Shown piece by piece: positions 1 to 5,211 of a stretch of 5,211 nt of DNA. The notes below the pieces were generated by a model. That model searched no databases. It was not told the origin of the DNA and saw only the letters and a program-made list of their open reading frames with translations. A program made the translations under genes and the position numbers. The DNA is from Bacteroidota bacterium (GTDB lineage: Bacteria > Bacteroidota > Bacteroidia > Bacteroidales > VadinHA17): assembly GCA_030642585.1 (NCBI GenBank), contig DAOWNN010000196.1, positions 1 to 5,211 of the forward strand, in the 5' to 3' direction. Each line of letters begins with the position of its first letter. Within the stretch, counting starts at the first letter, position 1.

Positions 1-647
1 AATTTGCCATTTTGGTAGTCTGCCACGAAAATATGAGAATATGAGTAATCTTCCCAGTGGTTCCAGTGACGATACATCAATTCATCAATAATCCGAACAT
101 CGGTCAATGGCAGATCGGGATAAATTTCCTGGGGAGTTTGCTTGAGTTTTACATCTTTGGTATAATAAATCCGATCGCCGGTTGGAGCATATTCAAATTC
201 ATTGATCCCTCCCTCAATATCTGAAACCTGAACAGGGCTACCTGTATCCGGATTAATTTCCCATAACTGAACTGATCCGGATTCTGCTGAAAGGAATCCA
301 ATCTTAGACCCATCAACTGACCACCTGGGATGAAACGACTTCATAGCACTCAACTCCACTGCTTCCCCACCTTCTACCGGGAGGACATACAACTTTGTAG
401 TGCTCTTGTTGGTTTTAGAATCGTACCTGGTAAGACTATATACAATCGTCAAATTATCAGGAGATACCTGCACTTCTCCCACCCTGCCAAACTTCCACAA
501 TATTTCAGCGGTCATTTTGCCCCCGGCAATTTCATTCTCAGTAAGTGTTCCTGAAAAATCAGATTCTGGCTCAGCGATCTTTCCATTTTCATTGGTACAG
601 GCTGAGAATATCAATACAATGCTTATTAAAAATACCAGGTTTTTCAT
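1..647 (-). CDS. S9-family (prolyl oligopeptidase type) peptidase, lipoprotein, N-terminal part only
   Basis: The reading frame starts at ATG 647-645 and runs off the left edge, giving 215 residues without a stop. Residues 1-17 form a lipoprotein-type signal peptide: a short basic start (MKN), a hydrophobic stretch, then FSAC with the candidate lipidated cysteine at C17. The rest resembles the beta-propeller half of secreted S9 dipeptidyl/acylaminoacyl peptidases. PD40-like blade motifs are visible, such as VSPDNLTIVY (about 61-70) and HPRWSVDGSKIGFLS (about 106-120). The segment RIIDELMYRHWNHWEDYSYS (about 185-204) followed by HIFVAD is characteristic of Bacteroidota S9 peptidases. The family removes short peptides from oligopeptide N-termini, usually in the periplasm or on the cell surface. 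The C-terminal alpha/beta-hydrolase domain with the Ser-Asp-His triad would lie outside the window, so activity cannot be judged. The gene follows recA in the same direction, but the 132-bp gap suggests separate expression. Family call is fairly firm; exact specificity is unknown. Confidence 0.85.
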   Translation of the reverse strand, partial: MKNLVFLISIVLIFSACTNENGKIAEPESDFSGTLTENEIAGGKMTAEILWKFGRVGEVQVSPDNLTIVYSLTRYDSKTNKSTTKLYVLPVEGGEAVELSAMKSFHPRWSVDGSKIGFLSAESGSVQLWEINPDTGSPVQVSDIEGGINEFEYAPTGDRIYYTKDVKLKQTPQEIYPDLPLTDVRIIDELMYRHWNHWEDYSYSHIFVADYQNGK

Positions 648-658
648 GATTATAAGAT

Positions 659-683
659 TAATTATTTTTCATGTGAATAATTA
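659..683. repeat. 8-bp perfect inverted repeat in the S9 peptidase leader
   Basis: TAATTATT at 659-666 is the exact reverse complement of AATAATTA at 676-683, with a 9-base loop. It ends 12 bases before the ATG of the peptidase gene on the minus strand. It could be a binding site or a weak RNA hairpin near the start codon. It is AT-only, so chance occurrence in this composition is quite possible. Confidence 0.35.
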
Positions 684-738
684 TAGTAGCTGAATGTAGG
701 GAATTACTAAAGAGCTATCTGTAATAAATATTATTAAA

Positions 739-775
739 GACTTTTTGACTTTCGACTTTTAGACGCTTTGACTTT
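739..775. repeat. Short tandem-like GACTTT repeat tract after recA
   Basis: GACTTT occurs at 739-744, 747-752, 754-759 and 770-775, with a diverged copy GACGCTTT at 762-769. The unit starts are therefore spaced 8, 7, 8 and 8 bases. Read on the minus strand this is an AAAGTC series beginning directly after the tandem recA stop codons (TAA TAA). Function is unknown. It could be a simple-sequence tract from slippage or a member of a dispersed intergenic repeat family; the window alone cannot tell. Confidence 0.6.
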
Positions 776-779
776 ATTA

Positions 780-1781
780 TTATGAAGCCTCAACAATTTT
801 GGCCTTCAATTCTTCTAATAATTCAGGATTATCTTCAAGAATTTGTTTCACTCCTTCCCTTCCCTGTCCCAGCTTGGTATCTCCATAACTAAACCAGGAA
901 CCACTTTTCTTAATAATCTCAAGTTCTACACCCATATCAATAATTTCCCCGGTAAGAGATATTCCCAGTCCATATATAATATCAAATTCAGCCTTTCTGA
1001 AAGGTGGAGCCATTTTATTCTTAACAACTTTCACACGCGTACGACTTCCTTTAATATCATCACCATCCTTAATCTGCCCTATTCTTCTAATATCCACCCT
1101 GACTGTAGAATAAAACTTAAGGGCATTACCACCGGTAGTTGTTTCCGGATTTCCAAACATTACTCCAATCTTATCTCTAAGTTGATTAATAAAAACACAG
1201 GTTGTATTTGTTTTACTGATATTGGCTGTAAGTTTCCTGAGTGCCTGTGACATAAGTCTTGCCTGAAGGCCCATGCTGGCGGCTCCCATTTCCCCTTCTA
1301 TTTCTGCTCTTGGAGTCAGTGCAGCTACAGAATCGATAACTACAATATCAATGGCCCCTGAACGAATCAGATGATCTGTAATTTCAAGAGCCTGCTCACC
1401 ATTATCGGGTTGGGAAATCAAAAGGTTTTCTATATCCACCCCTAACTTTTCAGCGTAAAACCTGTCAAAGGCATGCTCTGCATCAATAAATGCAGCAATT
1501 CCTCCTTTTTTCTGAGCCTCTGCTATTGCGTGAATGGCTAGGGTTGTTTTTCCGGAGGCTTCAGGACCATAGATCTCAACAACCCTACCCCTGGGATATC
1601 CACCAATGCCCAGGGCAATATCCAGGGCAATTGATCCGGAGGGAATACATTCGACATCTTCCGCCGGCTGATTTCCCATTTTCATAATTGCACCTTTACC
1701 AAAGTCCTTTTCAATCTTGTCCATAGTTAACTGTAGAGCTTTCGTTTTTTCCTTGTTCACATCTTTCTTTTCCTGATCCAT
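780..1781 (-). CDS. recA: RecA recombinase
   Basis: RecA polymerises on single-stranded DNA in the cytoplasm, drives ATP-dependent homologous pairing and strand exchange, and where an SOS system exists stimulates LexA-type self-cleavage. The 333-residue product is full length at the N-terminus. Walker A is GPEASGKT at 72-79; the catalytic glutamate is E102 in IDAEH; the Walker B aspartate is D150 in IDS; loop L1 is about 161-171; and loop L2 follows Q200 (LRDKIGVMFGNPETTTGG). By ungapped comparison with E. coli RecA (offset +6), K78, E102, D150, Q200, M170 and I205 are all retained. In L1 the residues matching E. coli D161-S162-H163 are A167-A168-S169. The C-terminus ends at KAKIVEAS and lacks the long acidic tail of E. 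coli RecA. It ends in tandem TAA TAA stops. The A-rich leader before ATG 1781 has no Shine-Dalgarno motif, as is usual in Bacteroidota. I saw no recognisable LexA box upstream. It is transcribed divergently from the SPOR-protein gene. Confidence 0.99.
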   Translation of the reverse strand: MDQEKKDVNKEKTKALQLTMDKIEKDFGKGAIMKMGNQPAEDVECIPSGSIALDIALGIGGYPRGRVVEIYGPEASGKTTLAIHAIAEAQKKGGIAAFIDAEHAFDRFYAEKLGVDIENLLISQPDNGEQALEITDHLIRSGAIDIVVIDSVAALTPRAEIEGEMGAASMGLQARLMSQALRKLTANISKTNTTCVFINQLRDKIGVMFGNPETTTGGNALKFYSTVRVDIRRIGQIKDGDDIKGSRTRVKVVKNKMAPPFRKAEFDIIYGLGISLTGEIIDMGVELEIIKKSGSWFSYGDTKLGQGREGVKQILEDNPELLEELKAKIVEAS

Positions 1782-1916
1782 TGTTAATTTCTTTATTGAA
1801 TGAATAAAAATATTTTTCCTTTGAGAATTTAGGTAAAATTACGAAGTTTACAGTAATAATTCAGAAATTGACTGACAACTTTTTATCAGATTATAAACAT
1901 TGCAATACTATATTAA
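1782..1916. promoter_or_regulatory. Divergent intergenic region between recA and the TPR/SPOR gene
   Basis: Both genes start outward from this 135-bp AT-rich spacer, so it must carry the promoter of recA and probably that of the four-gene plus-strand set. On the plus strand a candidate promoter lies at 1868-1897. ATTGCAAT at 1899-1906 is a perfect 8-bp palindrome. A short TTTATT / AATAAA inverted repeat (1792-1797 and 1803-1808) sits in the recA leader. I could not identify a good Bacteroidota -7 box (TAnnTTTG) for recA. Confidence 0.6.
1868..1897 (+). promoter_or_regulatory. Candidate promoter for the TPR/SPOR-clpS-nfeD-floA gene set
   Basis: TTGACT at 1868-1873 and TATAAA at 1892-1897 are separated by 18 bases and resemble -35 and -10 elements, each matching the general bacterial consensus at five of six positions. 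The downstream CATTG gives only a weak resemblance to the Bacteroidota TAnnTTTG box. Transcription would begin about 10 bases before the ATG at 1917, leaving a very short leader. AT-rich sequence produces such matches by chance, so this is tentative. Confidence 0.25.
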
Positions 1917-3953
1917 ATGAACTTCATAAATACCCTGGCTAAAGTTTCTAAAAAAAAAATCTCTTACCACCTGAAAATCTCAATAAACTACATCATTCTG
2001 TCTTTGGGCTTACTAATTTCACTTCCCCTTTCTGCACAAGACCAGTTAAAGGAAGAGTCAAACTTGCAAAAGAAGGCGCAGGAATATTTCAATAGTAAGG
2101 ATTATCAGAATGCCTTCGAAAATTATAATTTGTTGTTGAAGACTTATCCTAAAGATCCAGAGCTAAATTATTATTCAGGAATTTGCCTGACAGAATTAGA
2201 GCAAAATCTGAATACTGCTATTTACCAGCTGAAACTTGCCTCTCTCAGTTCTGTTCCAGCCGATGTTTATTTTTATCTTGGTAAAGCAAATTACCAGCTA
2301 ACTAATTTTGCTGAGGCTCTTAATTATTTTGAGAGATTCAAAAAAACCGGTTCCAGGGAAGATCAGAAGAACCTGAAGGCAGATCAGTGGATTGCCTGGT
2401 CTGAAAGCAGGATTTCTAATTCAGACCCGATAATTAAATATTACGGACCCGCAGTTTCAAATATTCCAAAAGATATTCCCGGCAGAAGCAGCAATGTTTA
2501 CATTGAGCAAGTTTCAGATGCTTTTTATGAGCAAGCGCAAATAAAAAAAATACTAAAGCCCGAGGATATAACTGCGCTATCTGAAATAGATTATTTGAAT
2601 AAGACCCATAATGAATCAATGCAGCAATCATGGGAACTTGATAAAGAACGGGAAAAACAAAAGGTGGTTGTCAGTGCTGCCAGAAGTCAGGCAGAAAGTA
2701 ACCGGGCTTTGAGAAAAATAAATTCTCTGGAAAAACAGAGTTCTCAGAAAAAACTTCAGGCATTTAAAGGTTACCATGATATAAATTCCGGGAAATATGT
2801 AATTTATAAATCAACTATTGACAAGATTTTAGAAGATAAATACAATAAGAACTATGAAGAAATCAAAAGGCATTCATTAAATAGTGAAGAAAACTACAAA
2901 AACTCAGTGAAACTGAAAGAAGAGGCCGAAATGGTAACTGATTGGGAAGAAGAATTCGACTTATACGGAGAATCCAATGCTTATGAGTTAATGGCACTTG
3001 AGAACCAAAAGAAAGCAATTGCTGTTTATGCAGGCATGTTAAACCCTGACAGGTTAGACAAATCTGTGGCTCAGGAATCATCACAAAAAAAAGACCCTCA
3101 ACAAATTACCAAAGACGACCCGGACTATGTTCCAATACCAATAGAGGAAAAGAAAGAGCCCATTCCAAGTGTAGTTATTATAAAATTTCCCACACAGAGT
3201 GAATCTCTGATTGTTGAAGAAAAATCTATCCCTGAGCTCACACGGGAAATTGAAACTCCTGAAGTGGTCTCAAAAACATCAATACAGGAAATAAACAACT
3301 TTTCCATCCTTCCTACTCCCGATTATAATAAAATGACCCCTATTCCGCTTGACCGGACCCTTCCTGATGGAGTTAGCTATAAGATACAGCTTGGAGTATT
3401 CAAGAATCTCAGGACGCAATCATATTTTAGAGGGCTGCAACCAATTACAGCAGAATCAGTTGAGGGCAAGGATATTATAAGATACTTTGCTGGATTATTC
3501 TCAAATTATGAAGATGCCAGAAGTGCTCTGAGAAAAGTAAGAAAAAATGAATTTAAAGATGCTTTTATTGTAGCCTATTACGAGGGTCAGAAAATTTCAA
3601 CAGACAGGGCAAAGCTTCTTGAGAAAGATGGAAAAGAAGGTATTACTGAGAATATTAAGACAGAACAACATAATGTGTATTTTAAAATTCAAATTGGAGT
3701 GTTCAGTAAGGAAGTCGGACCAGGCCTCTATCGAACATTTGAAAGTCACGCCAGAGAGAAAAAACTGGAGTATTTTGTGAATAAAAAGGGTAATGTGGTA
3801 TACACAATTGGAAAATTCCTTACCTTTGATAGCGCTGGTTCTTTTAATAAAGAGTTAAAAATTAAAGGGCTAAGTGATGCTTTTGTAATTGCATTCGATG
3901 AAAATAAGAAAATTTCCATCAGGGAAGCCCAAATATTGCTAAACAAAAATTAA
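1917..3953 (+). CDS. Secreted TPR protein with tandem C-terminal SPOR-like domains
   Basis: This 678-residue protein has no name I recognise. Residues 1-40 are a signal peptide with a long basic n-region (KKK at 12-14, a second basic patch near 20), a hydrophobic core at about 23-37 and a likely SA|Q cleavage after A40. Residues about 46-145 form TPR-like helical pairs (for example AQEYFNSKDYQNAFENYNLL and YFYLGKANYQLTNFAEALNY). Residues about 200-375 are highly charged and probably helical or coiled coil. Residues about 385-480 are a Pro/Glu/Lys-rich linker. Two related repeats follow at about 484-569 and 585-676, each opening with a Y/F-K-I-Q-hydrophobic-G-V-F strand and ending in a DAF-hydrophobic-A motif. 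These look like SPOR domains, whose characterised members bind peptidoglycan glycan strands stripped of stem peptides. The product is therefore probably periplasmic or outer-membrane associated. TPRs suggest protein partners. It begins the plus-strand set, 4 bp before clpS. The start is the only Met before the signal sequence. Domain assignment is by eye. Confidence 0.85.
   Translation: MNFINTLAKVSKKKISYHLKISINYIILSLGLLISLPLSAQDQLKEESNLQKKAQEYFNSKDYQNAFENYNLLLKTYPKDPELNYYSGICLTELEQNLNTAIYQLKLASLSSVPADVYFYLGKANYQLTNFAEALNYFERFKKTGSREDQKNLKADQWIAWSESRISNSDPIIKYYGPAVSNIPKDIPGRSSNVYIEQVSDAFYEQAQIKKILKPEDITALSEIDYLNKTHNESMQQSWELDKEREKQKVVVSAARSQAESNRALRKINSLEKQSSQKKLQAFKGYHDINSGKYVIYKSTIDKILEDKYNKNYEEIKRHSLNSEENYKNSVKLKEEAEMVTDWEEEFDLYGESNAYELMALENQKKAIAVYAGMLNPDRLDKSVAQESSQKKDPQQITKDDPDYVPIPIEEKKEPIPSVVIIKFPTQSESLIVEEKSIPELTREIETPEVVSKTSIQEINNFSILPTPDYNKMTPIPLDRTLPDGVSYKIQLGVFKNLRTQSYFRGLQPITAESVEGKDIIRYFAGLFSNYEDARSALRKVRKNEFKDAFIVAYYEGQKISTDRAKLLEKDGKEGITENIKTEQHNVYFKIQIGVFSKEVGPGLYRTFESHAREKKLEYFVNKKGNVVYTIGKFLTFDSAGSFNKELKIKGLSDAFVIAFDENKKISIREAQILLNKN
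1950..1959 (+). repeat. A10 homopolymer inside the signal-peptide coding region
   Basis: Ten consecutive A residues encode K12-K13-K14 and the first base of I15 of the TPR/SPOR protein. It is the longest mononucleotide run I noticed in the window; others in the same gene reach eight (2543-2550 and 3085-3092). A one-base change here would frameshift the protein before its hydrophobic signal core, so it could be a slippage site, although high A content makes such runs expected. Confidence 0.5.
3366..3623 (+). other. SPOR-like repeat 1 (domain within the 1917-3953 gene)
   Basis: This encodes residues about 484-569. It begins with VSYKIQLGVF, has a central IIRYFAGLFSNYEDARSALR segment, and closes with KDAFIVAYYEGQKIS. 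The beta-alpha-beta / beta-alpha-beta order, with the RYFAGLF strand followed by a helix, is typical of the SPOR fold. Similarity to repeat 2 is evident at the start, middle and end, consistent with an internal duplication. Confidence 0.7.
3669..3944 (+). other. SPOR-like repeat 2 (domain within the 1917-3953 gene)
   Basis: This encodes residues about 585-676, nearly to the C-terminus. It opens with VYFKIQIGVF, has NVVYTIGKFLTFDSAGSFNK in the middle, and ends with LSDAFVIAFDENKKIS followed by REAQIL. The matching segments of repeat 1 are YKIQLGVF, RYFAGLF and KDAFIVAY...QKIS. The first half has diverged more than the second half, so the two copies probably no longer bind ligand identically. 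Confidence 0.7.
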
Positions 3954-3957
3954 CTGT

Positions 3958-4233
3958 ATGAGTACACAAGAGAAGCAAAAGTTTCTGGGTGATAGTCTTA
4001 CAAAAGAGAAAAAAGACCGGTTCCTGATCTTGCATAATGATGACGTTCATACTTTTGATTATGTAATAGATGCACTTATTGATATTTGTCAGCATGATAC
4101 TTTACAGGCAGAGCAATGCACAATGATCATTCACTTTAAAGGAAAATGCTCAGTAAAAGCTGGCAAGTATGAAAAATTGAAGTCTATGAAGCAGGAATTC
4201 ATTAATTTAGAACTCGATGCTACGATTGATTAA
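3958..4233 (+). CDS. clpS: ClpS, N-degron adaptor for the Clp protease
   Basis: ClpS is a small cytoplasmic adaptor that binds proteins with destabilising N-terminal residues (Leu, Phe, Tyr, Trp in E. coli) and passes them to the ClpA-type unfoldase of the Clp protease. The 91-residue product contains the family core: ILHNDDVHTFDYVIDAL at 24-40 and AEQCTMIIHFKGKCSVKAG at 51-69. Ungapped alignment to E. coli ClpS (offset -7) keeps N27, D28 and H59, which match the N34, D35 and H66 contacts to the substrate alpha-amino group. F33 stands where E. coli has the gating M40, and H31 where it has T38. Residues 1-20 would be the flexible tail that engages ClpA. The ATG lies 4 bp after the preceding stop, suggesting translational coupling. 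No clpA is present in the window. Confidence 0.95.
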   Translation: MSTQEKQKFLGDSLTKEKKDRFLILHNDDVHTFDYVIDALIDICQHDTLQAEQCTMIIHFKGKCSVKAGKYEKLKSMKQEFINLELDATID

Positions 4234-4249
4234 TATTTGTCTTAAATAA

Positions 4250-4723
4250 ATGTCTATCCCTCTTATTATAATTCTGATTGTATTGGGAATTTTTCTTTTC
4301 CTGGTTGAATTTTTGTTGATTCCGGGTGTTACAGTTGCAGGTATCGGTGGAGCTATTTTGATGATTGGCGGAGTAATTCTTGGATATCATCATCACGGAA
4401 TGCAGGTGGGAAATCTGATTTTATTAGGAACGGTTGCCTTGTCAATACTAACCTTATATTTTGTCTTAAAATCAAAGACATGGAAAAAGATCATGCTTGA
4501 TTCAAAGATAGACAGTAAAGTAAATCTTCTCGAGCGAGATGAAATTATGATCAAGCAGGGAGATGAAGGAGTTTCAGTAACCCGTTTAAATCCTATGGGG
4601 AGGATATTTATAAATGGCGAATATTATGAAGCGAAATGCCTGAATCAATTTGTTGATGAGCAGACTCGGGTTGTTATAATAAAAATTTCTGATAATAAAA
4701 TAATTGTTAAACCAAAAAACTAA
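4250..4723 (+). CDS. Short NfeD-family membrane protein (partner of FloA)
   Basis: The 157-residue protein has three predicted membrane segments (about 3-23, 27-46 and 53-73). The first two are joined by the family-typical E-x-x-x-x-PG turn (LVEFLLIPGVTVAGIGG). A soluble C-terminal region follows at about 104-155 (GDEGVSVTRLNPMGRIFINGEYYEA and onward), matching the OB-fold NfeD domain. It lacks the N-terminal ClpP-class serine protease domain of long NfeD proteins, so it is the short form. In other bacteria, such as Bacillus with YqeZ/YqfA, NfeD-type proteins are encoded next to FloA and localise with it in membrane foci; the molecular role is unsettled. The start is fixed by an in-frame TAA directly before the ATG (4247-4249). 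The gene lies 16 bp after clpS and ends 6 bp before floA. Confidence 0.9.
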   Translation: MSIPLIIILIVLGIFLFLVEFLLIPGVTVAGIGGAILMIGGVILGYHHHGMQVGNLILLGTVALSILTLYFVLKSKTWKKIMLDSKIDSKVNLLERDEIMIKQGDEGVSVTRLNPMGRIFINGEYYEAKCLNQFVDEQTRVVIIKISDNKIIVKPKN

Positions 4724-4729
4724 TTTAAT

Positions 4730-5211
4730 ATGGAAGGAATGGGATTGTATTTAGTAATTATTGTAGTCATACTGATCTTTTTATGGATCATGTTCTATTT
4801 TATCCCGGTAGGTCTGTGGTTCAGGGCACTGGTTTCGGGAGTTCGTATTTCTCTTCTTCAATTGATTTTTATGCGCTGGCGTAAAGTTCCGCCCTCTCTT
4901 ATTGTAAGTGCTTTAATTGAAGGTACCAAAGCAGGACTGACTTTGCATAGAGATGATCTGGAGGCTCACTATCTTGCCGGAGGACATATTACCCAGGTTG
5001 TGCATGCCCTGGTTTCTGCTGAAAAAGCAAACATAGAGTTGCCTTTCAATATGGCAACTGCAATTGACCTTGCAGGGAGAGACGTGCTTGAAGCAGTTCA
5101 AATGTCAGTAGTCCCAAAAATTATTGATACCCCAAATGTAACTGCAGTTGCCAAGGATGGGATTCAGCTTATTTGCAAGGCCAGGGTAACCGTAAGGGCA
5201 AGCATCAAACA
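4730..5211 (+). CDS. floA: Flotillin-like protein FloA, N-terminal half
   Basis: The frame is open from ATG 4730 to the right edge, giving 160 residues of a protein that is usually about 330 long. Residues about 6-25 form an N-terminal membrane segment, followed by FYFIPVGLWFRALVSGVRIS (22-41). The blocks MRWRKVPPSLIV (48-59), DDLEAHYLAGGHI (75-87), NMATAIDLAGRDVLEAVQMS (107-126) and TAVAKDGIQLICKARVTVRA (138-157) are highly characteristic of FloA (UPF0365, Bacillus YqfA). The last block begins the SPFH/PHB-like domain. FloA oligomerises on the inner face of the cytoplasmic membrane and scaffolds functional microdomains that organise signalling and proteolytic complexes. The gene shares its reading frame with the NfeD gene, separated only by TAA and two codons. 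The start at 4730 is chosen over Met4 (4739) because both are in frame and the first gives the longer membrane-anchor lead. The oligomerising C-terminal helices lie outside the window. Confidence 0.97.
   Translation, partial: MEGMGLYLVIIVVILIFLWIMFYFIPVGLWFRALVSGVRISLLQLIFMRWRKVPPSLIVSALIEGTKAGLTLHRDDLEAHYLAGGHITQVVHALVSAEKANIELPFNMATAIDLAGRDVLEAVQMSVVPKIIDTPNVTAVAKDGIQLICKARVTVRASIK

Larger units (their letters stand above)
648..779. other. Intergenic spacer between recA and the S9 peptidase gene
   Basis: This 132-bp AT-rich spacer lies downstream of recA and upstream of the S9 peptidase start. It contains a GACTTT repeat tract (739-775), an AT-only short hairpin (arms 722-727 and 731-736) and an 8-bp inverted repeat near the peptidase start (659-683). 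I see no GC-rich stem followed by a T-run that would mark an ordinary intrinsic terminator for recA, and no convincing Bacteroidota promoter (TTG / TAnnTTTG) for the peptidase. No small gene is apparent. Confidence 0.6.

Noticed and set aside
658..672. Four-codon mini-frame (M-K-N-N-stop) in the leader of the S9 peptidase, minus strand
   Set aside because: It is out of frame with the peptidase, has no initiation signal, and such short frames arise by chance.
330..693. Two overlapping plus-strand open frames (330-554 and 400-693)
   Set aside because: They lie antisense to the S9 peptidase N-terminus, share no family features, and the opposite strand encodes a clear signal peptide and S9 propeller motifs.
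722..736. TAATAA-ATA-TTATTA hairpin as a recA terminator
   Set aside because: The stem is six A/T pairs with a three-base loop and no T-run on the recA transcript, so it would be too weak; it is likely composition.
843..1687. Plus-strand open frames opposite recA (843-1250 and 1490-1687)
   Set aside because: They are antisense to conserved recA codons and have no recognisable motifs.
1792..1808. TTTATT/AATAAA inverted repeat in the recA leader as an operator
   Set aside because: It is six A/T pairs in AT-rich DNA with no resemblance to a known SOS box.
2434..3946. Several minus-strand open frames of 60-73 codons opposite the TPR/SPOR gene
   Set aside because: They are shadows of a long coding gene with coherent domain structure and have no plausible starts or motifs of their own.
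4234..4249. ATATTTG before nfeD as an internal Bacteroidota -7 box
   Set aside because: The spacing of TA and TTTG does not fit TAnnTTTG, no upstream TTG element is well placed, and only a few bases remain before the start codon.
4913..5101. 62-codon minus-strand open frame opposite floA
   Set aside because: It is antisense to highly conserved FloA blocks.

Overview
The window looks like core chromosome of an AT-rich member of the Bacteroidota, probably a free-living cytophagal or flavobacterial type. Four things point there: the RecA sequence is of the Bacteroidota type (for example AEHAFDRFYAEKLGVD and FINQLRDKIGVMFGN); the envelope protein has an 'SA|Q' signal-peptide cleavage site; starts follow A-rich leaders without Shine-Dalgarno motifs; and ClpS is of the NDD-x-x-TFD type. 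Species cannot be named from this sequence.

Layout. On the minus strand, from right to left, are recA (1781-780) and then the 5' part of a gene for a lipoprotein-type S9 (prolyl-oligopeptidase family) peptidase (647 to beyond base 1). They are separated by a 132-bp AT-rich spacer that holds a short GACTTT repeat tract. On the plus strand, starting head-to-head with recA across a 135-bp divergent spacer, is a closely packed set of four genes: a 678-residue secreted TPR / charged helical / tandem SPOR-like protein (1917-3953), clpS (3958-4233), a short NfeD-family membrane protein (4250-4723) and the first half of floA (4730 to beyond 5211). Gaps are 4, 16 and 6 bp, with no terminator visible between them, so one transcript is likely.

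How the genes may work together. NfeD and FloA are a known pair: FloA is a flotillin-like scaffold of membrane microdomains, and small NfeD proteins are its usual genomic partner. ClpS is the N-degron adaptor that delivers substrates to ClpAP-type proteases. The first gene has an N-terminal TPR region and two C-terminal SPOR-like repeats, which suggests a periplasmic or outer-membrane-associated protein that may touch peptidoglycan. A shared role in envelope quality control is possible but is inference from gene order only. recA is a housekeeping recombinase with all catalytic motifs intact.

No mobile element, CRISPR array, tRNA, rRNA or defence system was seen. I find no convincing evidence of a wholly new system. 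The points most worth following are the architecture of the TPR/SPOR protein and its linkage to clpS-nfeD-floA.
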